Below, in pieces: positions 43,121 through 52,201 of a DNA stretch of 64,000 nt. The translations under genes were made by a program, and so were the position numbers. This DNA is from CAXBDP01 sp041689935. GTDB taxonomy: Bacteria; Bacteroidota; Bacteroidia; Cytophagales; Cyclobacteriaceae. The notes beneath the pieces were generated by a model. The model was not told where the DNA came from, ran no database searches, and saw only the letters and a program-made list of their open reading frames with translations. Position 1 is the stretch's first letter. The number at the start of each line of letters is the position of its first letter. The DNA lies in the NCBI GenBank assembly GCA_041689935.1, contig JBDNFI010000091.1, positions 1 to 64,000 on the forward strand, given 5' to 3'.

Positions 43121-45526
43121 GTGGCTACAATAAAAAATATAAAGAAAACAAAGGCATTTGTAGAAGAAATTTTGGCTGATTATCGTTTGGCCAATGAAAG
43201 TAGGCAGGCTAGTTTACTCGGCCGAAAAGAAGTATTTATGGGGAAAGCCAAATTCGGAATTTTTGGCGATGGTAAAGAAGTAGCCCAACTTGCCTTATCT
43301 AAGATTTTTAAAAATGGTGATTTTAGAAGCGGATACTATCGTGATCAAACTTTTATGTTTGCGACTGGTGAGCTTAGTATGCAACAATATTTCGCTCAAC
43401 TATACGCCCATCCAAGTGTAGAAGCAGAACCTGCATCAGCTGGTAGATTAATGAATGGACACTTTGGAACACGTTCGCTTGATGAAAATGGAGATTGGAA
43501 AGACCTGACGGCCATGAAGAACTCCAGCTCTGATGTATCGCCTACAGGCTCGCAAATGCCACGCTTGCTCGGCTTAGCTTATGCGTCTAAGCTGTACCGT
43601 CAAAATAAGGCATTGGCCAATTTCTCTCAATTTTCGATCAATGGAAATGAAATAGCCGTGGGTACTATTGGGAATGCGTCCAGCTCAGAAGGGATGTTTT
43701 ATGAAACCATAAACGCCGCCGGAGTATTGCAAGTCCCAATGCTTATCAATGTGTGGGACGATGATTATGGCATCTCAGTACCACAAAAATACCATACCAC
43801 TAAGGAATCTATCTCAGAAGTGCTTAAGGGCTTTCAGCGTGATGAAAACGCAAAAGGGTATGAAATATTCAAGGCAAATGGATGGGATTATCCAGCCTTA
43901 CTTGAAGCTTATCGTAAGGCAGAGAAAATTTGCCGCGAGGAGCATGTACCTGTATTATTTCATGTGGTTCAAATGACGCAACCACAAGGGCATTCTACAT
44001 CTGGTTCGCATGAGCGCTATAAGTCCAAGGATCGATTAGTATGGGAGGATGAATTTGATTGCATTAAGAAAATGCGTGAATGGATTTTGAGTGAGGGTAT
44101 TGCGGATGTCGCTACACTCGATGTAATCGAGGCCGCTGCTACCACTGCTGCCAAGGCGGCGAGGGATGGAGCTTGGAAAGCTTTTGTGAATGAAATTAAG
44201 GAGAAGCAAAATGAAGTAAGTGCGCTTATTCAAAACCTTGCTGAAAATAGCCAAGAATCAGAGGCGCTTTTTATCATCAAAAAACAAGTGGATGCTGCCT
44301 TGAATCCTATCCGGATGGATAATATCCGTGCTGCAAAGAAAGCGTTGCGATTAGTGCTACGCGAAGATTCCAGCGAACGAAAAGCATTGCTTGATTGGCT
44401 AAATGTAAACTTAGAGGAAAATGAAGACTTATTCAGCTCTCATCTGTACAGCCAATCGGATAAAAATGCACGGCAAGTTCAAGAAGTAAAACCCAAGTAT
44501 AATGATGACTCTCCACGTGTGGATGGGCGGGAGGTTTTGCAAGCCTGTTTCGATGCCGCATTTAGCCGCGACCCAAAAATATTCGCTATTGGCGAGGATG
44601 TAGGTAAAATCGGTGATGTAAATCAAGCCTTTGCTGGTCTGCAAGAGAAGTTTGGTGAAATACGCGTGACAGATACAGGAATCCGTGAATGTACCATTAT
44701 AGGCCAAGGGATTGGTGCTGCACTGCGTGGCTTGCGGCCAATCACTGAGATTCAGTATTTAGATTACCTGCTATACGCTATTCAGATATTATCTGATGAC
44801 TTGGCTTGCTTGCAATACAGAACAAAAGGAGGCCAAAAGGCACCATTGATCATTCGTACGCGTGGCCATAGGCTTGAAGGAGTGTGGCACTCAGGCTCTC
44901 CAATAGGCATGATTTTGAACAGCATACGAGGTATTTATGTGCTAACTCCAAGAAATATGGTGCAGGCAGCAGGATTTTATAATACCATGCTACAATCTGA
45001 TGATCCAGCATTGATCATTGAATGCTTGAATGGCTACAGACTTAAGGAGCAAATGCCAGCAAATGTCGGTGAATTTACGGTTCCTCTTGGTGTACCTGAA
45101 ATATTGCGTGAGGGTGAAGATATTACCGTAGTAACCTATGGCTCTATGTGCAGAGTAATACTGGAAGCCGCAGAGCAATTGGCAGAGGTTGGTATTTCTG
45201 TAGAAGTCATTGATGTGCAAACGTTGCTACCATTTGATATTCACCACAGCATTGTGGATTCGGTAAAGAAAACCAATCGAGTAGTATTTGCAGATGAAGA
45301 CGTACCAGGTGGTGCTTCAGCTTATATGATGCAGAAAGTGTTGGAAGAGCAGAAAGCGTATTTCCACCTTGACTCTGAGCCAATAACAATCGCTGCAAAG
45401 GAACACCGACCAGCTTATTCATCTGATGGAGATTATTTCTCCAAACCAAATGTAGAAACGGTGTTCGATAAAATTTACCGATTAATGCACGAGGTAGATC
45501 CAAACAGATTCCCAGAGATATACTAG
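43121..45526 (+). CDS. Fused alpha/beta 2-oxoacid dehydrogenase E1 component
   Basis: The 801-residue TPP enzyme has an E1-alpha part (residues ~1-400, with RDQTFMFATGELSMQQYF, the TPP-motif-like GTIGNASSSEGMFYETINAAGV) fused to an E1-beta part (from ~460, with FAIGEDVGKIGDVNQAFAGLQ and PGGASAYMMQK). It decarboxylates pyruvate or branched-chain 2-oxoacids and hands the acyl group to E2. The GTG start has the purine-rich GAAAGGAAATT upstream. E2 and E3 genes are not next to it. An intrinsic terminator follows. Confidence 0.9.
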   Translation: MATIKNIKKTKAFVEEILADYRLANESRQASLLGRKEVFMGKAKFGIFGDGKEVAQLALSKIFKNGDFRSGYYRDQTFMFATGELSMQQYFAQLYAHPSVEAEPASAGRLMNGHFGTRSLDENGDWKDLTAMKNSSSDVSPTGSQMPRLLGLAYASKLYRQNKALANFSQFSINGNEIAVGTIGNASSSEGMFYETINAAGVLQVPMLINVWDDDYGISVPQKYHTTKESISEVLKGFQRDENAKGYEIFKANGWDYPALLEAYRKAEKICREEHVPVLFHVVQMTQPQGHSTSGSHERYKSKDRLVWEDEFDCIKKMREWILSEGIADVATLDVIEAAATTAAKAARDGAWKAFVNEIKEKQNEVSALIQNLAENSQESEALFIIKKQVDAALNPIRMDNIRAAKKALRLVLREDSSERKALLDWLNVNLEENEDLFSSHLYSQSDKNARQVQEVKPKYNDDSPRVDGREVLQACFDAAFSRDPKIFAIGEDVGKIGDVNQAFAGLQEKFGEIRVTDTGIRECTIIGQGIGAALRGLRPITEIQYLDYLLYAIQILSDDLACLQYRTKGGQKAPLIIRTRGHRLEGVWHSGSPIGMILNSIRGIYVLTPRNMVQAAGFYNTMLQSDDPALIIECLNGYRLKEQMPANVGEFTVPLGVPEILREGEDITVVTYGSMCRVILEAAEQLAEVGISVEVIDVQTLLPFDIHHSIVDSVKKTNRVVFADEDVPGGASAYMMQKVLEEQKAYFHLDSEPITIAAKEHRPAYSSDGDYFSKPNVETVFDKIYRLMHEVDPNRFPEIY

Positions 45527-45548
45527 TTGATTTAGTCTTAATATTAAG

Positions 45549-45581
45549 AAAGGTGCGGGTGGAGATTCGCACCTTTTTTTT
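45549..45581 (+). terminator. Intrinsic terminator after the E1 gene
   Basis: Arms AAGGTGCG and CGCACCTT enclose a 10-nt loop and run into eight T residues, 22 nt after the stop. Confidence 0.9.
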
Positions 45582-45871
45582 GGTTTGGAATTGAAACTAA
45601 AATAATAATTGTATCTTTCAAAGACGTTTAGAATTGATGCGAAAATTATTTTTTAACGGCTCCTATTAACAATAGATTAAGTTTTTAAAAGTAAACAACG
45701 TAAAAATTGTAATAAACGACTATCATTGAAATTGTATTTATTAAAAAATATTCAAAATATATTTACAATGTTCATTTTTTTATTTACTTTTAATTGCTTC
45801 CAGTTTGGAAGTGAGGGGGTTGAAAGACTCTTTCTTTATTCAATTTAATATTTTGTCAGACGAAAAAGTTA
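45582..45871. other. AT-rich non-coding gap
   Basis: About 290 nt of very AT-rich sequence separate the E1 terminator and the peptide gene. TATCTTTC at 45612-45619 is close to the -7 promoter box. I see no RNA gene, repeat or ORF that I can support. Confidence 0.5.
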
Positions 45872-46090
45872 ATGATTACAGTTGGTTTAGTATTAATTTC
45901 TTTCTTATCATTTTCAGATCCACCATACAATTGTTCTGGTGGTACTCATTATTGGTGTGGTATAGAAATACAGCAATGGATTTTGTCCCTTCCAAGCACA
46001 TGTAACTGTGGTGTTGATTTTATCTTCATCGACTTTTGTAATGATCCTGAGAATCCTATTCCTGTATCTTTTCCTTGTACTCCTGAATAA
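45872..46090 (+). CDS. Small secreted Cys-rich peptide, cassette 4
   Basis: The 72-residue product has a short hydrophobic signal (MITVGLVLISFLSFS) and a mature part with six cysteines, ending IDFCNDPENPIPVSFPCTPE. The C-terminus is clearly related to that of the broken peptide gene at 53400 (FIDVCNGD and VSFPCTVE). The reading frame is open for ~17 codons upstream with a Lys-Lys pair, so a non-ATG start is possible. The propeller gene starts 4 nt after its stop. Family not recognised. Confidence 0.7.
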   Translation: MITVGLVLISFLSFSDPPYNCSGGTHYWCGIEIQQWILSLPSTCNCGVDFIFIDFCNDPENPIPVSFPCTPE

Positions 46091-46094
46091 AGTA

Positions 46095-47252
46095 ATGAAA
46101 ATTTTTAAGTCAATAACATACTTTACTTTTTTTATTTTAATTGTAAATTTGATGTTTGCCTGCACTTCGAAGCCGAAGCAAGTGCAGGAAACATTGCTTA
46201 ATAGGGGCATTAAAATTAGCGAAGTATTGATGCCCATTCCAGATGATATTACCAACACATGGGATAATAGAAGCGCTTATTCAAAGGATGGAGAAAAGAG
46301 ATTACTGGTCTATGATGTCTCCACAAAAGCCATTCATGATTATTCCTTAAATCAAAGTTCATTACTGAAGAGTATGTACGTCTTTTCGGATACACTTGAT
46401 CCAAAAAACACTTCTGTGAAAATGAAGAAAACAGAAAGTGGATATATTTTCAACTCTTCTGAATTTTTTGGTCTTTTTGCCTTTGATGGGACGCTAGTTA
46501 AAAAGTGGGATATATTTTATCCTAGAGGGAATGAAATAAAAAATCATACTTATGATTTTAAAATACTTCCAAGGTCTAGTATAAATTCTTTTCAATCTGT
46601 AACGGGAATCGATAAGTTGCCAATACGTTTATTCTTAGCAAATGTGTTTTGGCAAGGTGTATATGAAGATGAATTTTATGCTTATCCTCTATTTGGAGAA
46701 TTAGATTTAAGAACCGGAATTCTAAAGAAATTGCCTGTAAGTTTTCCATCGAATTTTAGAGAGGGAAACAAATCGTATCCCTATAAATTTCAACCAGCCT
46801 TTACCGGATGTGATGATGGTCGTATAGCTTATCAATTTGGAATTGATAATATTATCTATACAATTGATGCTGATACAGAGGAGATTAAATCTTTTGAAGT
46901 GGCTAACCCAGAGTTATCTGTTAACATCTATCCAATTGGGGTTGAAACTCTTAATGATCTAGCCGAAACTCGAATTTATTTGGATAATCAAGCCACTTAT
47001 GGAGAGATATATTACAACCAATACACAAATGGTTTTTTAAGAAGTTATTCTGTGGCAACTAATGGGAAGAAAAGAAGCTACATGGAAATCATAAATGAGG
47101 ATATGGAAGTAGTATCCTATTTTGAAATCGACATCAATTATTCTACAGTTCCCATGATTTATCCAGACGAAATATGGTTTCCATTTCAAAGAGGATATAA
47201 GGAGAATGAGATGAAATTTCTAAAAATAAGTCTTTCCAATTTAACCGATTGA
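46095..47252 (+). CDS. Propeller-like lipoprotein, cassette 4
   Basis: The start is placed at 46095 (MKIFKSITYFTFFILIV) because it begins a lipoprotein signal with lipobox LMFACTS (Cys21); the longer frame overlaps the peptide gene. The 385-residue product is strand-rich, with PIPDDITNTWDNRS near the N-terminus and FQRGYKENEMKFLKISLSN at the C-terminus. Both segments recur in the lipoprotein at 53655, so the two are paralogs. It resembles DUF4221/6-bladed propellers. A large hairpin covers codons ~20-34. Ligand unknown. Confidence 0.75.
   Translation: MKIFKSITYFTFFILIVNLMFACTSKPKQVQETLLNRGIKISEVLMPIPDDITNTWDNRSAYSKDGEKRLLVYDVSTKAIHDYSLNQSSLLKSMYVFSDTLDPKNTSVKMKKTESGYIFNSSEFFGLFAFDGTLVKKWDIFYPRGNEIKNHTYDFKILPRSSINSFQSVTGIDKLPIRLFLANVFWQGVYEDEFYAYPLFGELDLRTGILKKLPVSFPSNFREGNKSYPYKFQPAFTGCDDGRIAYQFGIDNIIYTIDADTEEIKSFEVANPELSVNIYPIGVETLNDLAETRIYLDNQATYGEIYYNQYTNGFLRSYSVATNGKKRSYMEIINEDMEVVSYFEIDINYSTVPMIYPDEIWFPFQRGYKENEMKFLKISLSNLTD
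46151..46195 (+). promoter_or_regulatory. 15-16-bp mRNA hairpin over the lipobox codons of the propeller gene
   Basis: The inner arms CCTGCACTT (46159-46167) and AAGTGCAGG (46180-46188) pair perfectly. After one bulged G the stem continues with TGTTT (46153-46157) and AAACA (46189-46193) and further A-T and G-T pairs. The loop is 12 nt. It begins 56 nt after the start codon. Confidence 0.65.
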
Positions 47253-47270
47253 TCTCGGATCAACCTCCAA

Positions 47271-47951
47271 TTAATTCCGCCGAACTCCTGCCAAAGTAAA
47301 CTCTACCGATTCGATGGTATTGCTTCTGTTGAGGGCTCTATCCTGTATTTGGATTCGCAGTTTGATGGTCTGGGTGCCAAATAAGTTGTTAAACTGTGAT
47401 GAAACCAATCCGTAGCGTAAAGTTCCTGCCAATGGTCTTATCTCCTCGGTGCGATTCAAGAGTGGAAAACGCCCATTGAACGTTTGAAAGAAGGGAGGAT
47501 TGCGTGGATCCAATGAAATGAAATTCCCTCCCGCTTGTTTTACCATAAACTCTACAAAATAATTGTAATGATTATCATTGGTGCGGATTAATATGGTGTC
47601 CCGTATTACCTGCCCACTTACTTCCGGATTGATGATCCAGTCAATTGGATTGTAAGGCGGCAGACCGGGTCTGCTTCCGAAGCTGATCAAACTGCCACTG
47701 TCATCTCTTATAAAATCGAAGGCTTGGTAGGGAGGAAAAGTCTCATCTCCTCTAAGTCCCAAATCTCCATCTCCATCTTCAAACTTTACAAAAACGATTA
47801 ATGAGTCGAGAAACCCAGCTTCCACAAATTCCACTTTATCGAAGTCGATTTTTGGCGGAAAACCCAAATTTGGCTCGTTGAAGCAGGATACAGTGATGCA
47901 GATTAATAAAAGCGACAGTCCGCCTAAAGAGAGTAATTTCTTCACATTCAA
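47271..47951 (-). CDS. Hypothetical lipoprotein with Asp/Gly repeat-like segment
   Basis: The 226-residue protein has a lipoprotein signal with lipobox ITVSCFN (Cys23) and an N-terminal FVKFEDGDGDLGLRGDE segment, common in Bacteroidota lipoproteins of unknown function. The rest is beta-rich, ending GTQTIKLRIQIQDRALNRSN and VEFTLAG, which could be an Ig-like or cadherin-like fold. The DGDGD run might bind calcium. It is convergent with the cassette-4 propeller gene (19 nt). A GCGGGAGG copy lies at 47527-47534. Confidence 0.75.
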   Translation of the reverse strand: MNVKKLLSLGGLSLLLICITVSCFNEPNLGFPPKIDFDKVEFVEAGFLDSLIVFVKFEDGDGDLGLRGDETFPPYQAFDFIRDDSGSLISFGSRPGLPPYNPIDWIINPEVSGQVIRDTILIRTNDNHYNYFVEFMVKQAGGNFISLDPRNPPFFQTFNGRFPLLNRTEEIRPLAGTLRYGLVSSQFNNLFGTQTIKLRIQIQDRALNRSNTIESVEFTLAGVRRN

Positions 47952-48006
47952 TTTATTTTCAACTAATATAACGGCAAAATTAGCAATTCCTCAATAATAA
48001 CGATAT

Positions 48007-48990
48007 TTGAGCGAATTTGATCCGAACAATTCGAAATTTCTCTTCATGCATTCATTCGATTCTTGCGCATTATCTCTTTTTCACCATCAAGCTTCGGCTA
48101 ATCCTATTTACAAAGCTTATTTGGAAGCTTTGGGAAAAAAGGCCGAAAACATACGTCAGATCAAGGATATTCCATTTTTGCCTATTCAGTTTTTCAAAGA
48201 TCATGTTGTGAAAACGGGCACTTGGCAGGAAGAAAAAGTTTTTACGAGCAGTGGAACTACTGGAGCGATTACGTCTCAGCATTTTGTAAAATCCCAAGCA
48301 GATTATTTAAAACAGTGCGAAAAATGCTTTCAGCAATACTATGGAGCTATCGAGGATACGGTATTTCTTTGTCTACTACCATCCTACCTAGAGCGGGAGG
48401 GTTCTTCATTAGTTTTGATGGCGGAGCACTTTATCGAAAAGAGTGGAGTGCAAGCTTCTGGGTTCTATTTATACGATTTTGAACGGCTGAAAAATGAATT
48501 GCTAGTATTGAAAGGAGGAGGGAAGCGGGTGGTTTTGTTGGGAGTCACCTTCGCCTTGCTCGATTTTGCAGATCGCTATACTATATCTTATCCAGAGTTG
48601 GTCGTGATGGAAACAGGTGGTATGAAAGGCCGCCGCCGAGAAATGATTAGGGTAGAAGTGCATGAACAACTGAAGCGTGCATTTGATGTCAAATTTATTC
48701 ACTCCGAGTATGGTATGACGGAGTTATTCTCTCAGGCATATTCTACAGGCGAAGGCATATTCAAGCCAACAGCCGATATGCGTGTAATTCTGCGTGATGT
48801 AAATGACCCATTCGACGTTGAGCCAATCCGAGGCTATGGGGCTATCAATGTAATAGATTTGGCCAATGTGCATACTTGTGCATTTATTGAAACACAAGAT
48901 TTGGGAAAGCTACATTCGGATAGTACTTTTGAGGTGTTGGGTAGATTGGACAATTCGGATTTACGCGGATGCAATTTGTTGGTTTATTGA
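48007..48990 (+). CDS. LuxE-like acyl-protein synthetase family protein
   Basis: The 327-residue protein matches the ANL-like LuxE family: IPFLPIQFFKDHVVKTG (residues ~60-76), FTSSGTTGAITSQHF (P-loop-like SSGTTG), VMETGGMKGRRREMIR and HSEYGMTELFSQAYS. LuxE enzymes activate fatty acids as acyl-AMP; Bacteroidota members probably serve cell-envelope or secondary metabolism. The start is TTG at 48007, because residues before the next ATG (48046) look conserved. A small lipoprotein gene follows. A GCGGGAGG copy at 48393-48400 reads Arg-Glu. Confidence 0.82.
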   Translation: MSEFDPNNSKFLFMHSFDSCALSLFHHQASANPIYKAYLEALGKKAENIRQIKDIPFLPIQFFKDHVVKTGTWQEEKVFTSSGTTGAITSQHFVKSQADYLKQCEKCFQQYYGAIEDTVFLCLLPSYLEREGSSLVLMAEHFIEKSGVQASGFYLYDFERLKNELLVLKGGGKRVVLLGVTFALLDFADRYTISYPELVVMETGGMKGRRREMIRVEVHEQLKRAFDVKFIHSEYGMTELFSQAYSTGEGIFKPTADMRVILRDVNDPFDVEPIRGYGAINVIDLANVHTCAFIETQDLGKLHSDSTFEVLGRLDNSDLRGCNLLVY

Positions 48991-49055
48991 GGTTGCTCAT
49001 ACCAAATTATTACGCCCAACGTTGATAACAGTGATTTCTAATAAAATTTTTTACT

Positions 49056-49190
49056 ATGAAAAAGGTATTTTTTATCCTTGCATTGGTTTTTGCCTCAGGT
49101 GTTTTTTCATCATGTGCTCGCAGGGCTCCTTGTCCAGCGTACACAGATGCAACCGAAATGCCTAGTGAGCGCTCCGTGCGCAATGTGTAA
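49056..49190 (+). CDS. 44-residue small lipoprotein
   Basis: The short gene encodes MKKVFFILALVFASGVFSSC, a lipoprotein signal with the lipobox at Cys20, followed by ARRAPCPAYTDATEM and a short charged tail. Small lipoproteins starting with a Cys-Arg-Lys/Arg-Ala-Pro-Cys-Pro-Ala-Tyr pattern are, from memory, common in Bacteroidota but uncharacterised. It lies 65 nt after the LuxE-like gene and converges on the sigma-54 regulator gene. Confidence 0.72.
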   Translation: MKKVFFILALVFASGVFSSCARRAPCPAYTDATEMPSERSVRNV

Positions 49191-49215
49191 ATAGGATCAG
49201 AAATAGGTTGTTGCC

Positions 49216-50376
49216 TTATTTCAAATCTCCATATTTTTTCACATCAGCTTCTGTAATTTCCTTTTCAGACATAATTACCAAGCGCTCTACCACATTGCGT
49301 AGCTCACGAATATTGCCTGTCCAATCATGACCTTGTAAGGCTTTTAAGCCGCCTTTTTGGATTTCCTTTTTTGCTGCTCCATATTCTTTGGCGATATCAC
49401 CTAGGAATTTATCCACCAAAAGTGGAATATCATCTTTGCGCTCTCTTAAAGCTGGCACTTGGATAAGGATTACACTCAAGCGATGATAGAGGTCTTCTCT
49501 GAATAGCTTTTGCTCAATCATCTGCTTCAAATCCTTATTGGTGGCGGCAAGTATCCGTACATCTACTTTTATATCCTTATCGCCACCTACGCGGGTGATT
49601 TTATGCTCTTGCAATGCGCGGAGCACTTTTGCTTGGGCAGATAAACTCATATCTCCGATTTCGTCCAAAAATAGGGTGCCACCAGTAGCTTGCTCAAATT
49701 TCCCAATCCGTTGCTTCACAGCCGATGTAAAACTCCCTTTTTCATGTCCAAACAATTCGCTTTCAATCAATTCGGAAGGAATAGCAGCACAGTTGACTTC
49801 AATAAATGCGGCCGCTGCTCTTGCGCTTTTATCATGTAGCCATCTTGCCACAAGTTCTTTTCCTGAACCATTTTCTCCTGTTATTAATACGCGCGCGTCT
49901 GTAGGCCCTACTTTCTCAATCATGGCTTTCACCTCCATAAGAGGAGCTGACTCGCCAATGATGTCATAGGTTTTGTTGAGTTTTTTCTTCAGTTTCTTGG
50001 TTTCTGTTACCAACGTCGATTTGTCCAGCGCATTCCTTAAGGTCAATAGCAATCGATTAAGATCTGGCGGTTTTGGGATAAAATCGAATGCTCCTTTTTT
50101 GGTCGCTTCTACGGCAGTTTCGATGGTGCCATGAGCAGAAATCATTACAAATTGAGGTCCATGGCCAGCTTCCATTACTTTTTCGAGCAATTCTACGCCA
50201 TCCATTTTGGGCATTTTTACATCACAAAGTACAAGGTCGTAATTGCCATTGCTTATTTTTTGCAAGCCTTCTTCTCCATCCGACGCTTCGTCTACCTCAT
50301 ACTTTTCATATTCAAGTATTTCTCTCAGTGCAGTTCTTATGCTTTTTTCATCGTCAACGATCAGAATCTTTATCAT
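49216..50376 (-). CDS. Sigma-54-dependent response regulator lacking a Fis domain
   Basis: The start is placed at 50376 (MIKILIVDDEKSIR). The 386-residue protein has a receiver domain with phospho-acceptor Asp52 (CDVKMPKMDG) and an AAA+ domain with Walker A GENGSGKE, the sigma-54 contact loop GSFTSA where most regulators have GAFTGA, Walker B GTLFLDEIGDM and the arginine-finger region. It ends at VKKYGDLK soon after NIRELRNVVERL, so no C-terminal DNA-binding Fis helix-turn-helix is present. It may act from solution or through a partner. rnpB lies 26 nt upstream on the same strand. No kinase gene is adjacent. Confidence 0.92.
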   Translation of the reverse strand: MIKILIVDDEKSIRTALREILEYEKYEVDEASDGEEGLQKISNGNYDLVLCDVKMPKMDGVELLEKVMEAGHGPQFVMISAHGTIETAVEATKKGAFDFIPKPPDLNRLLLTLRNALDKSTLVTETKKLKKKLNKTYDIIGESAPLMEVKAMIEKVGPTDARVLITGENGSGKELVARWLHDKSARAAAAFIEVNCAAIPSELIESELFGHEKGSFTSAVKQRIGKFEQATGGTLFLDEIGDMSLSAQAKVLRALQEHKITRVGGDKDIKVDVRILAATNKDLKQMIEQKLFREDLYHRLSVILIQVPALRERKDDIPLLVDKFLGDIAKEYGAAKKEIQKGGLKALQGHDWTGNIRELRNVVERLVIMSEKEITEADVKKYGDLK

Positions 50377-50401
50377 AACTTCAGTTTGTGTTAAAAAAAA
50401 T

Positions 50402-50784
50402 AGATGTAAGCCTATAAGCCGGGTTCTGTATTTGCCCGAAGGCAAACCCTTATCATTTATCTAGTTGCGCAGTCGCCCGCACAATCCATCGATCTACCCG
50501 TTTCATATCGATACGAGCCGCATCGCTCCACCCAAAGGCAGATATGAAACCTATTTGATCTTTCAACCCATAAGGTTTACCCTGCCACCAATGTCGCCAT
50601 TGGTGCGGTGAGCTCTTACCTCACCATTTCACCCTTACACCAGCCGAGGCTGGAGCGGTATATTTTCTGTGGCACTTTCTGTGTTCCGTTTGCACGAAAC
50701 CCTTCCCGTTAGGAAGCATGGTGCTCTATGTTGCCCGGACTTTCCTCCTCCCGCATTTGGGAGGCGATAAGGCAGCTTACATCT
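50402..50784 (-). ncRNA. rnpB: RNase P RNA (bacterial class A)
   Basis: The ~383-nt RNA matures tRNA 5' ends. On the minus strand the universal P4 element GAGGAAAGTCCGGGC occurs near 50734-50748 and the 3' conserved ACAGAACCCGGCTTAT near 50411-50427. Helix P1 is formed by perfect 5' and 3' arms (AGATGTAAGC with GCTTACATCT), followed by a run of T as terminator. A short helix CCTCCC/GGGAGG before P4 is made with a copy of the octamer GCGGGAGG (50747-50754). Confidence 0.95.
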
Positions 50785-51007
50785 TCGCAAAAATACAATT
50801 TAATTGAAGCCTACCGTATTTTATTAATTCTTATTCAGGATGAACTTTGATTTACTGTTAAATCTGACTCGATTTAGAAGAGTAATATCCTATAAATATA
50901 GGTCATTATGGCATCTGAACGTATCGAAAGAGCCATTTTGGCTGTATTTGAATGAATTAAATCCAATGGAACGATCTATGCGTTAAAGAAATAAAAAAGG
51001 AGGAATA

Positions 51008-51394
51008 ATGCGATTTGCAAATGATTTTAATGTGGATATGAACGTGCTAGATATACAAAACACGCTCGCGGGAGGTTGTGCAGCGCCTTTGATTACCTTG
51101 GAAAAGGAAGAAGGACGCTGGCTTGTGTTTGCTAAGATTCCCGGACTGAAAGAAAATAGATTTGAGCTGGAACTGGATAAGCGCAATTTGCTTATCAATT
51201 ACCAAATCGAGATACCAAATATGGGAAAGCCATCGGAGGAGGCTATCCGCCTGTTGGCCGGCTATATGGAATTGCCCAAAGAAGTAAATGCTCAAGCAAT
51301 TGAGGCAGAATTTGAAAACGGATTACTTAAAATAATCATGCCTATTGATGGGTATTTGGATAGTAACCCAAGCTACCCTTTTTCGGATAATTAA
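51008..51394 (+). CDS. Hsp20/alpha-crystallin-like small protein
   Basis: The 128-residue protein has a divergent CS/alpha-crystallin domain: EGRWLVFAKIPGLKENRFELELDKRNLLI (residues ~36-64) and the second half FENGLLKIIMPI (A-x-x-x-NGLL-I-P pattern of Hsp20). It could be a holdase chaperone. The start has a strong Shine-Dalgarno AAGGAGG 4 nt before ATG, rare in this phylum. Its stop shares four bases with that of the rluE gene on the opposite strand. A GCGGGAGG copy lies at 51068-51075. Confidence 0.75.
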   Translation: MRFANDFNVDMNVLDIQNTLAGGCAAPLITLEKEEGRWLVFAKIPGLKENRFELELDKRNLLINYQIEIPNMGKPSEEAIRLLAGYMELPKEVNAQAIEAEFENGLLKIIMPIDGYLDSNPSYPFSDN

Positions 51395-51990
51395 CGTTTT
51401 TGATGTTGAAAAAGGGAGGTTCTGATAGCAGCTTCATCCAATGCCAAATATTCTCCTGGCGGCAGTTCTCCTAATTGCAGCCCTTCTATCGCCACACGAA
51501 TGAGCCGTAAGGTTGGGTGGCCTACCAAAGCTGTCATTTTTCTTACTTGCCTGTTCTTACCTTCTCGTAATTTTATTTCTATCCACGTCCTTTCAGGGTG
51601 TTTTAGGTAATTCACAGGAGGATTTCGCTCTATAATAATCGGTTGAGGATGCAAAATTTTCACTTTTGCAGGTGCCGTTTTGTGGAGTTTGCCTTTCAGA
51701 TTTATTTCCACTCCATTTTCTAGTTTGCTCATAGTAAAGGCACTTGGTCTGCCTTCTACTTCTATCCAATAGCTACGCCAATGCATAAATTTTGGATTTA
51801 GTAGCTGATTATTTAGGCTCTTATCATTGGTGATGATCAGCAAGCCTTCGCTATCCTTGTCCAACCTGCCCACCGGATATACATCTTTTGGTAAATTAAA
51901 TACACTGCCCAATCCAAGATTTCCATCTTCGTCGGTGAATTGCGAAAGCACTCCAAAAGGTTTGTGGATAATGAAATATTGGTTGGTCAT
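51391..51990 (-). CDS. rluE: rRNA pseudouridine synthase, RluE-like
   Basis: The start is placed at 51990 (MTNQYFIIHKPFGVLSQF). The 199-residue RsuA/RluB/E/F-family enzyme has the catalytic Asp in VGRLDKDSEGLLI (residues ~40-52), then WIEVEGRPS and EGKNRQVRKMTALVGHPTLRLIRV. It has no N-terminal S4 domain, in line with RluE, which modifies U2457 of 23S rRNA in E. coli. RluE, RluB and RluF are hard to separate by sequence alone. Confidence 0.88.
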   Translation of the reverse strand: MTNQYFIIHKPFGVLSQFTDEDGNLGLGSVFNLPKDVYPVGRLDKDSEGLLIITNDKSLNNQLLNPKFMHWRSYWIEVEGRPSAFTMSKLENGVEINLKGKLHKTAPAKVKILHPQPIIIERNPPVNYLKHPERTWIEIKLREGKNRQVRKMTALVGHPTLRLIRVAIEGLQLGELPPGEYLALDEAAIRTSLFQHQKR

Positions 51991-52201
51991 GATAAGATAT
52001 TTTGAAGATAAGAAAATTGTGGGAGGGCATAAGCCTCCTTTACCCAAAGAATTGCTGCTGTTAAACCCAATGATTTCACCTTTTGGCTAGTATTATGAAT
52101 GGCAATGTGTGAAACTAATTGTATTGAGTTCTTAAATTCCGCAAAGTGCTTTACCAAGACCATTTGCAAGCGACCAATTAATCTGAAAAGTAAAACATTC
52201 A

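Noticed and set aside
50889..50902. Inverted repeat CCTATA-AA-TATAGG upstream of the Hsp20-like gene as an operator
   Set aside because: It is a short AT-rich palindrome with a 2-nt centre that may occur by chance; there is no second copy or known regulator to support it.
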